This document shows positions 44,334 to 54,346 of a stretch of DNA of 64,000 nucleotides, one piece after another. Within the stretch, counting starts at the first letter, position 1; each line of letters opens with the position of its first letter. Source of the stretch: Bactrocera neohumeralis (taxonomy: Eukaryota; Arthropoda; Insecta; Diptera; Tephritidae); contig NW_026089624.1 in assembly GCF_024586455.1 (NCBI RefSeq), positions 18,195,341 to 18,259,340 of the forward strand. The letters are read 5' to 3'. The translations under genes were made by a program, and so were the position numbers. Below the pieces are notes generated by a model, which worked only from the letters and a program-made list of their open reading frames with translations, did not search any database and had not been told where the DNA came from.

Positions 44334-44959
44334 AATTAGCCAAACCCTCAAAAAGTGGAAGCAATAGAAAAGTTTCTACTTCCAAGAAGCATTAAGGAAA
44401 TAAAAGCATTTTATTATTAAGTGATACTACAGGCGATTCATAAAGGATTACTCAAAAATCGCATATTATTGAATTAAGTTTTTAAAAAGGGCGCAAAAAT
44501 AAAAGTTAATGACAAGATTACAAAGATTCTTTCAATAAATTAAGAATGTTGATTAAAAATGGTCCCATTTTTATCCACCCGACTTTATAAAAATGTTTAC
44601 TCTTGTCACAGATTTTGCTCTAGGAGCAGCCCTTATGCAAGAGAACAAAACAATTTCATTTGCCAGTCGTACCTTGAATGGGCATGAAAAAAATTATAGT
44701 ACGATAAAAAAGAGTAACTTGCAATAGTTTGGGCAACGAAATATTTCCGTCCATACTTATTTGGCCGACACTTCGTTATTAAAACTGATCATAGACCATT
44801 AACAACTTAAAATAACCAAACGCTAAGCTTCAAAGATGGAAAACAAAACTAAATGAGTTCAATTTCGATATTAATACATTAAAGGAAAAGAAAATGTAAT
44901 TTCAGATGGTCTAAGCAGACTAAATTATGAAAATAATAATGTGCTCTCATGCTCGACGC

Positions 44960-45328
44960 TGCCTATAGGAAACATTGTACTTATGCTGTTATAACTCCCG
45001 TTATTCTTATTATTTTCGATAACGGTTTTTTGTCCAGTAGACAAAGGTTTTGTGTATGCATATACTAAGTATCAACGAAAAACTCTGGTAATTGTTTAAT
45101 TGTGAGCTTTTCGTCTCTGTGTCTAAACGTGATCACAAATTTTTTTTTAAATAGCCTGTGCAAAATAATAAAATAAATAGTTGAATTAAACAGTTTTTGT
45201 GTTATATAGTAAGTGATTTTTGTAACTAAATACAGGTAAGAATTACAATAAAACAAAAATAGGCAAACAAATTAATTCAAGTTTGACCTCAGTACTTTTT
45301 CAAACACGACATTGCCTATAGGCAACAT
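44960..45328. repeat. 16-bp direct repeat bounding a 337-bp stretch
   Basis: TGCCTATAGGAAACAT at 44960 and TGCCTATAGGCAACAT at 45313 flank AT-rich sequence that interrupts the gypsy relic between RNase H and integrase. It could be a long target duplication or a remnant of local duplication. Confidence 0.4.
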
Positions 45329-45690
45329 CCTCTAACTCTCAAAGCAAGACTCCTAAGACTTTGAAATTTTGGTCGAATCATATTAAGATCGCGATTAAAA
45401 CATATCTGCACTCAAATATTTTTTAGCATCGCACATTTTAATTCGGATATGAGAGGGTAAAGGATGTAAGAGACAAAGGAGAACTTTTTACATTGATAGA
45501 AGAGAAACACCTGGGAAATAATCACAGGGAAATAAATTAAATATTTGAGGAAATAAAGAAAACACGCTACTACCCCAAACAAAAAAAGATATAGAGAAAT
45601 ACATCAATAATTGTGAATTATGCAATAAAGCCAAGTTCAATAGAAACTCTATAAAACATAGTACCAATAAAACAATTCTTAAAAGATAAT

Positions 45691-46084
45691 AAAATAAACC
45701 TACACCTAACGACCACTTATAACAAAACTGGTAACGCAGATGTTGTAAAAACTAGTAAAAGTAGTCAGTGAAAGTAGACGTGTTTCTTAGTGGTCTAAAA
45801 TATCTGCAAGAATTTGTGGTTTTTTAAAGTGATAGCAAACTTGTTTTTGTTTGAGACTTACCGGGAGACTGGACTTTTAATTGATTGGATGCTAATACCA
45901 AAAATTAGGTAAGTACGAAATTTGGTTCAATAGCATTTATTTGGCACTTACCTGCCCCTTTTTTGGTAAATTTATATAAAAAAAAATAAAAGTTAAATAG
46001 GAATTTCTCCACGTAACCGCGAATCAAAACGTGCACTCAATTCTTTTTTGCCGTTTTGATTTAGTCTATCAGCCAACCAAAATA
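45691..46084. other. Unassigned AT-rich sequence
   Basis: No recognised feature between the gypsy integrase finger and the LINE gag relic. Confidence 0.5.
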
Positions 46085-46440
46085 TACTATAAGTAAAAAA
46101 ATAAAAAGTGACAAAGGCCTTAAAGAACTGCGTTCAAACGTGAGGTACATTATAAAAACCCTCAAAGGAGACCTACTAAGCGAATTAAAAAATCAAACAG
46201 AAAAGAGAGCCGACACGTTCGAAAGCGCCTTAGAGGGAGTTATTGGTGAGATGAGATGATGAGAACAGCCAAAAACTCTTAATATTACCATTATGTTCAA
46301 AGACCTGGATGAGATAGCCACCCCCGAAGAAATCTGTGAGGCATTCCAAAAGGAGTGCGGGATCCAAAACCTGGGGAAGCAAAATATAAAAAATCTGCGG
46401 AAAGCTCGGAGTGGGAGCTGTAGTTAAACATCTGGATGAC
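46085..46440 (+). pseudogene. R1/I-type LINE gag (ORF1) relic
   Basis: Reads LKELRSNVRYIIKTLKGDLLSELKNQTEKRADTF.SALEGVIGE, then after two stops LNITIMFKDLDEIATPEEICEAFQKECG and KNLRKA. The DLDE.AT.EEI.EAF block and the following LRKA are typical of the nucleic-acid-binding ORF1 of R1/I-group LINEs. The zinc knuckles that should follow are not seen. Confidence 0.6.
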
Positions 46441-46879
46441 CTCCGGATCAAATGCAATGACAGTGATAATTCGGGTGGTGAAGCACGGTGCTCGCTCTTT
46501 CCGTAGATGTGGTTGGCCGTGGGGAAACGATCGGCGCAAATGATTCCACAAAATGTTAAATAAAAACAAAAGGTTTCTTATAATATATGTATTTAAATAT
46601 AATAAATTGGAAACACACTTACCACGTCTGTATTGCTAGGCTGTCGCAAATGAAGAGAGCGCGCGCAACTTTTTTTAGTTAGTGTTTAGTTGCGTTCGAA
46701 TTGAAACTTCGAAAAGGAACAAAAGAAAATATTGCTCTGCCGATACAGACGTGGCAAAAGAAATTGGGCGAGGGCGGCGTCAACATTCTCCCCGCCTTGC
46801 AGTATTACTGCAAATGCAGTTTACAATAAATTACTTAAAACTAACTTAACTAACTGGCTCCTGCACTTCCTCTTCCACG
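46441..46879. other. Unassigned sequence with a short inverted repeat
   Basis: CCACGTCTGTATTGCTAGGC (46622) and GCCGATACAGACGTGGC (46739) are inverted relative to each other over about 15 bp, about 115 bp apart. No gene recognised. Confidence 0.4.
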
Positions 46880-47072
46880 TCTTCTTTGCAGATGGGGTGG
46901 CCGACGAGACGAATCGAGTCTGATTCGGTCCGGGAAATGCCGCTGAGATGAATCGAGTCTCAGTCGGTCATTGCCATGCCGCCAATTTGCATAGAAGTCA
47001 CCACTTCCCGAGGTCGGCGAGACGACTAGAGTCTAGCTCGATTCTGGGTAGGCGGTAAATGTGAGAGGCGTT
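46880..47072 (+). repeat. ~190-bp direct repeat, left copy (pair with 47388-47590)
   Basis: Starts GATGGGGTGGCCG and contains GAGACGAATCGAGTCT and CGAGACGACTAGAGTCTAGC hairpin-forming blocks, ending GTGAGAGGCGTTGG. The right copy at 47388-47590 has the same blocks at roughly 80 percent similarity. The two copies surround the BEL protease relic at 47102-47404. Confidence 0.65.
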
Positions 47073-47101
47073 GGCAGCCAGTGCACTTTATTGTGCCGAT
47101 A

Positions 47102-47404
47102 TTATACGACACCGGATATTATATATCCCAGTGTCGTATTTAGGGCGATGAGTTGACCCACTGCCGCTGGTTGTAACCCTGGCAACATGAGCCGGTAGTA
47201 ATCGTCCACTCCCAAAATTACTTCGACTGGCGCTGCCCTGTTGGAATGATCTTCCAGAGACTTTATTGGCGTCGGCGTTATGAACCTGGTTGCGGTTCGA
47301 ACTCTTATTAAAGCGGTTGGTGACAGCGCAATTCTTAGCTGCCAAGGTAGTGTTGCGTGCATCTGCTTGACGACGAACGTCTCGTCCATGCCTTCGCTTT
47401 GCAT
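47102..47404 (-). pseudogene. BEL/Pao protease region, family 2
   Basis: 100 codons: a W-LRIALSPTALIR segment, then APVEVILGVDDYYRLMLPG and IALNTTLGYIISG. The V(D/E)VILG.D.Y...L and NTTLG(Y/W)I.SG blocks are the conserved end of the BEL/Pao aspartic protease domain, just before RT. The DSG active-site part and everything downstream are missing, and a stop follows GVV. Confidence 0.75.
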
Positions 47405-47590
47405 GGGGTGGCCGGCGGAACGAATGGCGTTCCGCTCGGTCCGGGCAATGTCGCTGAGACGAATCGAGTCTCATTCGATCGTTGCCATGCCGCCAGTCCG
47501 AAAGGAAGTTACCAGCATGCCGAAGTCGGCAAGACGACTCGAGTCTGGCTCGATCTTGGGCGTGTGGTATACGGGAGAGGCATCGTTGGT
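47388..47590 (+). repeat. ~190-bp direct repeat, right copy
   Basis: Partner of 46880-47072. It overlaps the 5' end of the BEL protease frame by about 15 bp and includes AGACGACTCGAGTCTGGCTCG. Confidence 0.65.
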
Positions 47591-47629
47591 CAGAACTTTC
47601 TTTCGGGTGCTTGACTGATGACGTCGGTT

Positions 47630-48260
47630 GACATGGTTGAGAGGGGTCCGAATCTATCGTGGCGATTGACATCCTCGTCTGTTTGTGCTGCTCATTCTGC
47701 TGTTGCAGCTTATCGCCACCATCGTCATATCTCTTTTGCAGCTGATACATGCCGTGCGTTATTTGAGCATGCTGTGACAGTTGTATTTTGTCATTTGTGA
47801 TTGGGTTTTCTTCTGTTTCCCCGGTGGTTTTTTGTGAGCACCTGTATGAGTTCGCCCTTGACATCGAGTCGCATCTCTTCGGGTACATGTTTGATCTCCT
47901 CATAGAGTGAGATCAAGAAGAGCTTATCGGTATCACAATTCCTCCGTTTTTTTTGCTTTTACGGATTCTTGTTGCATTGCGGCTGCAGCATGTTGTTGGC
48001 GGCGCAACAGATGCCAGTGCAGGCTGCCGTGGAATGCCTGCAGGTGTGGCATCGAATTGTGTTGTTGTGACAGACTGCTGTCAGATACCTGGTCACTGTT
48101 GTGCGATTGCATCCCAACGCCGGGTGCTCGAAATGCGCCACCATGTGTATCGGTGCGATTCGATGAGCCGGGCGCATCATTGGTTTTGCCATCAATGCTG
48201 GCATGATCCTGTTGTTGCTGCTACTGCTGTTGATGCTGCTGATGTTGTTTCTGTTGTATA
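47630..48260 (-). pseudogene. MADF-BESS-like host gene fragment (Q-rich region plus BESS motif)
   Basis: On the minus strand 48255-47950 encodes a Gln/His/Ser-rich low-complexity region (SSLSQQHNSMPHLQAFHGSL, AAAAMQQESVKAKK). Across a run of eight A at about 47950, with a one-base shift, it goes on as RRNCDTDKLFLISLYEEIKH and VPEEMRLDVKGELIQVL (about 47945-47834). The FL.SL...K.(V/L)P...RLDVK.E..QVL pattern is the BESS protein-interaction motif at the C-terminus of insect MADF-BESS transcription factors. The MADF DNA-binding domain is not in the window. More Q-rich sequence follows to about 47690. The BESS match is by eye. Confidence 0.5.
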
Positions 48261-48359
48261 AATATAGAATTAGTAATATTTTCTCTACAAAAATAATTTT
48301 GAGTTTGTTGTTGAGTTATTATTGAATTTTGCCCGTCACCTTTGTCATTTATCTTCGTT

Positions 48360-50050
48360 TCTTCTCAGGGAACGGAACCTGTTTAAATCCAACCGAACAC
48401 TGTACGCTGTGCAGCGAGGGATCCGAAAATTTTCAATTTTACCCCATTTAGTATAATTTTCGGGTAAAGATCTGCTCCGATCAACAAGTCAACCTTTTGA
48501 CTCGTATAGAAATTATTATCCGCTAAGGAGATATTGGGTAACTTTTTTTTAAATTGAAGAGTTAATTGACCTAGATGGAAGCAGTCCAGTCAATTTTGGC
48601 AGTACCAACGCTTCCGCAGCTAGTCTTAACCTTTGTTACGGGGCGAGCCAATTGTAATCGACCATACCGATTGAACTTGTCCTGATACGGTATTATTCAA
48701 TCCTGAAACTCGCGCGCTGACCTTTTTGCTTGCCAGATGTAAGCGTTTTTGCAGAATATTGCTTACGAAGGTGGCTTCAGATCCCGAATCAATCAGCGCT
48801 CTGACAGTGAAGGTGCTCTCGTTGTGACATATGGTCATACCATGGCTGTACCTAAGAGCATGCTTCGACTGGTAGGCACATTTGAAATATTGGCCTTAAT
48901 AGAGGCCACATGAAATTTAGTAGAAATCTCAGTAATGTCTGTGCTGTCAGATATCTGAGCTATTCCCTCACTTTGATCCCGGTGAATCATAGAGTGGTGT
49001 CTCTGTTTACATTTGGAACAATTAAACAGACTTTTACAATTTTTGACTTCATGTGAGTCCGATAAACAGTTTAGGCAGACGTGGAGTTTTCTGACAGCAT
49101 TTTACCGTGCGTTAGGCTGCATCTCAATGAATCTTTGACAATTTTTCAAAATGTGCGATTGAGATGAGCACGGTTTACATTAAATATTGTTTTTCTTGGT
49201 CTGATGGGAATTTATGGGCTTGGATCCAATCTTTGACTGCAAGGTTGGTATCCGACCTTCACCATGAGCCGACTTAATATTAGGTTGAGTACTCAACTCG
49301 CCTTTGAGGTTTGATACTCTCTCAAGCGTTTTAACCCGTTTGGTTAAAAACTTGTCTAACTCAACCCATTTTGGGATCTCTGAATCCGAATCCAGAGATT
49401 GTTCCCAAAGCGACAGTGTATAGTCCGGCAGTCGGATAGAACACAGGTACGTAAATATGGCATCCCAGGTATCTATATTGATGTCATGTTATTGTAAAGC
49501 TGAAATGCTGCTATTTATCTCCCGCTGTAAATTTCTGAGTTCGGTCTCAGATTCTGTTGAAATTTGCGGAAGCTTGAATATAAATTTAATTGTGTGTTGA
49601 CAAGCACTCGCTTCTTTTCACATTTACACAACAAATTATTCCAAGTCAATGCGAATCCGTCATTCGTCAGTGGCGCTTTCGAAACGATAGCTTTTTCCTC
49701 ACCTCGCGTTTTTTTATTCAAACGGAATAACTTTTCAACCGGAGATAGTCTTCAGTTATTCCCATAAATGGCGACAAATAAATCCCTAAAAAAGGGCCAT
49801 TTTAAAACATTTCTGTATCATATGGCGGTAAATTGATGGAATACCTCACGGGTTCTACAGTTTGTTGTAACCTTTGGTTGAAAGCCGTGAGGTTATGCAT
49901 GTGTTCGCCCATCAAGGCCGCGCAACACACATAAGCGTGGTAACAGCTTGAATATTTAAGCTTAATGTCTTCAATTGACCTTGTGTCGGAAGGATTCACC
50001 TTTGGTAAACACAACTTGTATTCTGACTTTACCTATGCCCACAGAGATTT
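48360..50050 (-). pseudogene. BEL/Pao gag-protease, family 1
   Basis: Minus strand. 50014-49802 and 49721-49515 hold the gag domain of DUF1759 type (LPPYDTEMF, EEKAIVSKAPLTNDGFALTWNNL). 49130-48970 has zinc knuckles (CLNCLSDSHEV.NC..LFNCSKCKQRHHSMIH). 48838-48626 is the start of the protease with RALIDSGSEATFVS (catalytic DSG), and 48480-48360 gives VDLLIGADLYPKIILNG...RTVFGWI. Stops interrupt gag near 49500, between 49514 and 49180, and within the last part. A hAT inserted just upstream of the gag start at 50086. Confidence 0.82.
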
Positions 50051-51508
50051 CAGTTCAGTTTGTTGTACTTCAAGAGAGTAGGTACTAGGGATGGCAAAAT
50101 TTTTCTTTTAATCGATTAAATAATCAAATGATTAATTGCGAGATATAAAAAAATAATTGAAATTAATGTAAAAAAATCGATTAATCGATTAATTCTAATG
50201 TTTCCAAATAATACTAAATTGCACAAAGACCACCACCAAGTTTCAGCGCCGAATCTTGTATTATAATGCTCTATCACAGAGTCCCAGACATATCCTAAAA
50301 GAGAAAATGGCCTATATTTGAAGTTAAGTAGCATAATGACATTAAATTTTTCAAAATATGTACAGCAATATTAAAGTAAACGAATTGCCTCATGCTTGAA
50401 AGACTATGTTTTGCAACTTTGCGTAAAAATAAAACCAATAAAATATATATAAAATAAATAAACATTCAAATTATGTTGGTATATGTATACACAAAATCAA
50501 AAACGGAAATAAAATTAAAATATCGTATTAAAAATTCATTTGTCTTAGCATAAATGAAAATATATTCATTGAAGTCAAGAAAATTTATTCTCTGTTAACC
50601 CAAATTTGAAGAAAAAGCAATTTCGATAAACGTTTTGTTGTCAAACGATTGCGTTTTTCGGTTGCAGTTGCACCCGCTTTTGAGAAAAGCCGCTCAGCTG
50701 GTATTGAAGTACCAAGTAGATGACAATGCTTTTTTGAAAGTCTGTACAGTTTTGGGTAAACGGTTTTCATTTCTTCCCAAGCATCAATAGTGTTTCGACT
50801 TAGTTCTAATACCTGACAATTCAAATAAAAGCTCAATTCATCTTGTGGAGATATAAAATCGTTGTCCTTCCTCCTTCTTTTGTGCACTAGAGTTTTATGA
50901 GGAGCCCAGAGGTCAAACTCATTCTCTACCGATTCCACTGACGACTCGCTCCCCGTTTCCATAGTATCATCTGCAACTGTTATTTCAGTACGTAAAAACT
51001 TTATAACTGGGGACAACGCTAATGGGCCTTTGAAATGAATTATTTTGAATCTCGGGTCGAGTTATGTTGATGCAGCTAGCAAAAAGGAATGTTCGATGTA
51101 GCTAAATCTACGATCAAACTGATTTAACACGACATCTTTTAGTTTTTGGCTGGCTGTTTAGCTGTTATTCTCACTATTTGTTCCCGACCACAGTGAATTA
51201 ATGGAATCACTTGACTTAACGTTGCTCGTTGTTCACTACTTAGTTGTACAGTCATTCCCTCTAATGGTCTCAATATACTGAGTATTTCTATGATATCATC
51301 TTTTTCCTTAGATGTTATCATTACCGGTGCGTCAGAATAGTTGAGGAATATTTGGTTAATATATGAACATAGTTTAATGAACCGTTCAAGCATGTAGTAG
51401 GTCGAATTCCAACGTGTTTTCACGTCCAAAATTGGCTTTAGCATTTTGCTTTCAGCTACTCCGGCAGCAGCTTGCATATTTCGAAGATCATCTTTAGATT
51501 TAACATTT
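49174..51508. repeat. Tandem duplication 1, unit 1 (2335 bp)
   Basis: Contains the BEL gag part (49174-50085) and a minus-strand hAT (50086-51508). It is repeated directly as 51509-53843, every landmark being shifted by 2335 bp, with only a few substitutions and one 32-bp deletion. The junction at 51508/51509 joins hAT to BEL gag with about 2 bp of shared sequence. Confidence 0.95.
50086..51508 (-). mobile_element. hAT transposon copy 2 (minus strand, 5' part missing)
   Basis: The 3' TIR TAGGGATGGCAAAATT is at 50086, preceded by GTAGGTAC. Coding remains: 51477-51139 (MQAAAGVAESKML..KTRWNSTYYML...SKEKDDIIEILSILRPLEGMTVQ) and 51016-50585 (C-terminal dimerisation region with HCHLLGTSIPAERLFSKAG). 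The stop between them comes from the leftward CGTTTAATT-type decay near 51063. It lacks the 177-bp MITE present in copies 1, 4 and 5. Confidence 0.88.
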
Positions 51509-53843
51509 CTTACATTAAATATTGTTTTTCTTGGTCTGATGGGACTTTATGGGCTTGGATGCAATCTTTGACTGCAAGGTTGGTATCCGAACTTCACCAT
51601 GAGCCGACTTAATATTAGGTTGAGTACTCAACTCGCCTTTGAGGTTTGATACTCTCTCAAGCGTTTTAACCCGTTTGGTTAAAAACTTGTCTAACTCAAC
51701 CCATTTTGGGATCTCTGAATCCGAATCCAGAGATTGTTCCCAAAGCGACAGTGTATAGTCCGGCAGTCGGATAGAACACAGGTACGTAAATATGGCATCC
51801 CAGGTATCTATATTGATGTCATGTTATTGTAAAGCTGAAATGCTGCTATTTATCTCCCGCTGTAAATTTCTGAGTTCGGTCTCAGATTCTGTTGAAATTT
51901 GCGGAAGCTTGAATATAAATTTAATTGTGTGTTGACAAGCACTCGCTTCTTTTCACATTTACACAACAAATTATTCCAAGTCAATGCGAATCCGTCATTC
52001 GTCAGTGGCGCTTTCGAAACGATAGCTTTTTCCTCACCTCGCGTTTTTTTATTCAAATGGAATAACTTTTCAACCGGAGATAGTCTTCAGTTATTCCCAT
52101 AAATGGCGACAAATAAATCCCTAAAAAAGGGCCATTTTAAAACATTTCTGTATCATATGGCGGTAAATTGATGGAATACCTCACGGGTTCTACAGTTTGT
52201 TGTAACCTTTGGTTGAAAGCCGTGAGGTTATGCATGTGTTCGCCCATCAAGGCCGCGCAACACACATAAGCGTGGTAACAGCTTGAATATTTAAGCTTAA
52301 TGTCTTCAATTGACCTTGTGTCGGAAGGATTCACCTTTGGTAAACACAACTTGTATTCTGACTTTACCTATGCCCACAGAGATTTCAGTTCAGTTTGTTG
52401 TACTTCAAGAGAGTAGGTACTAGGGATGGCAAAATTTTTCTTTTAATCGATTAAATAATCAAATGATTAATTGCGAGATATAAAAAAATAATTGAAATTA
52501 ATGTAAAAAAATCGATTAATCGATTAATTCTAATATTTCCAAATAATACTAAATTGCACAAAGACCACCACCAAGTTTCAGCGCCGAATCTTGTATTATA
52601 ATGCTCTATCACAGAGTCCCAGACATATCCTAAAAGAGAAAATGGCCTATATTTGAAGTTAAGTAGCATAATGACATTAAATTTTTCAAAATATATACAG
52701 CAATCTTAAAGTAAACGAATTGCCTCATGCTTGAAAGACTATGTTTTGCAACTTTGCGTAAAAATAAAACAAATAAAATATATATAAAATAAATAAACAT
52801 TCAAATTATGTTGGTATATGTATACACAAAATCAAAAACGGAAATAAAATTAAAATATCGTATTAAAAATTCATTTGTCTTAGCATAAATGAAAATATAT
52901 TCATTGAAGTCAAGAAAATTTATTCTCTGTTAACCCAAATTTGAAGAAAAAGCAATTTCGATAAACGTTTTGTTGTCAAACGATTGCGTTTTTCGGTTGC
53001 AGTTGCACCCGCTTTTGAGAAAAGCCGCTCAGCTGGTATTGAAGTACCAAGTAGATGACAATGCTTTTTTGAAAGTCTGTACAGTTTTGGGTAAACGGTT
53101 TTCATTTCTTCCCAAGCATCAATAGTGTTTCGACTTAGTTCTAATACCTGACAATTCAAATAAAAGCTCAATTCATCTTGTGGAGATATAAAATCGTTGT
53201 CCTTCCTCCTTCTTTTGTGCACTAGAGTTTTATGAGGAGCCCAGAGGTCAAACTCATTCTTTACCGATTCCACTGACGACTCGCTCCCCGTTTCCATAGT
53301 ATCATCTGCAACTGTTATTTCAGTACGTAAAAACTTTATAACTGGGGACAACGCTAATGGGCCTTTGAAATGAATTATTTTGAATCTCGGGTCGAGTTAT
53401 GTTGATGCAGCTAGCAAAAAGGAATGTTCGATGTAGCTAAATCTACGATCAAACTGATTTAACACGACATCTTTTAGTTTTTGGCTGGCTGTTTAGCTGT
53501 TATTCTCACTATTTGTTCCCGACCACAGTGAATTAATGGAATCACTTGACTTAACGTTGCTCGTTGTTCACTACTTAGTTGTACAGTCATTCCCTCTAAT
53601 GGTCTCAATATACTGAGTATTTCTATGATATCATCTTTTTCCTTAGATGTTATCATTACCGGTGCGTCAGAATAGTTGAGGAATATTTGGTTAATATATG
53701 AACATAGTTTAATGAACCGTTCAAGCATGTAGTAGGTCGAATTCCAACGTGTTTTCAGCTACTCCGGCAGCAGCTTGCATATTTCGAAGATCATCTTTAG
53801 ATTTAACATTTCTTTTTAGCCACTTAACTATTTCTTTGCCTTT
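51509..53843. repeat. Tandem duplication 1, unit 2 (2335-bp period)
   Basis: Second unit: BEL gag 51509-52420 (frames at 52349-52137 and 52056-51850 identical to unit 1) and hAT from 52421. The hAT here has lost 32 bp at about 53757 between two TTTC repeats, and it extends beyond the unit end into sequence not present in unit 1. Confidence 0.95.
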
Positions 53844-54346
53844 TACAACAACTGCATTTACTTCAGGATTGTTCAGTGAGTTTTCACATAACAAATTGAG
53901 GGTGTGTGCAAAACAGGAAATATGGCGTTTTTTGCCAAATGAATCAAGTACTGCTTTCACGATGTTTGCACCATTGCCGGTCACTACAGCCATTACTTGT
54001 TTTTCTTCAATAGAAAAGTCTTTCAAAGCAGCAATGAGAACTTCGGAACCCACATGAATGGTCATAATAAGCATATATCATTTTTAGATTATCTAGAGAT
54101 TTTACTACAAAATAAATATGAAAAGTTTTAGTAATACATACATTTCTTTTTCATCGTACATATATTGCAAATTTTGTAAAGAGTAGTTGTTTTCAATTTA
54201 AGAGCCTTTATTTTACCAAAAAGCGTCATTAATTATGTCAATTTGTTTTGCATGTTTTAATATATGCAATATTTCAACAAAGCAAAGGTAGTTATCTATG
54301 ACTATCTGTTTCTTTGATATGAAGCGAAAAGTTTCGCATTTTCGAA
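52421..54346 (-). mobile_element. hAT transposon copy 3 (minus strand)
   Basis: Like copy 2 but reaching further 5'. 54074-53721 keeps VVTGNGANIVKAVLDSFGKK...CFAHTLNLLCENSL, the ancestral form of the region around the second catalytic residue, although the expected TDNG is TGNG here. Upstream, 54080-54346 holds decayed exon 3 start and exon 2 (GCGAAACTTTTCGCTTCAT on the minus strand). It meets a plus-strand copy head to head at about 54347. Confidence 0.88.

Larger units (their letters stand above)
42840..45690 (+). pseudogene. Ty3/gypsy pol relic (RT, RNase H, integrase finger), split by an insertion
   Basis: 42840-42990 reads YMDDILVFSTNVESL...HLKIQLNKCDFL, the catalytic YMDD and after. 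The 42998-44333 element interrupts it. 44336 resumes PNPQKVEAIEKFLLPRSIKEIKAF, followed by the start of RNase H at 44590 (FALGAALMQENKTISFASRTLNGHEKNYSTI) and a broken TDHRPLT region near 44790. A 350-bp stretch at 44960-45328 is foreign or duplicated. 45430-45690 is the integrase N-terminal finger (HLGNNHREI...DIEKYINNCELCNKAK, the HHCC motif). Many stops; no LTR found. Confidence 0.78.

Noticed and set aside
47088..47903. Minus-strand frame of 271 codons crossing BESS fragment and protease
   Set aside because: It is out of frame with both the BESS-like segment and the protease block, and it spans the 190-bp repeat; long because the region is GC-rich.
47280..48261. Several plus-strand frames of 80-112 codons across the BEL/BESS region
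   Set aside because: The protease motifs and the BESS-like pattern are on the minus strand; plus-strand translations are Cys/Arg-rich antisense sequence without recognisable features.
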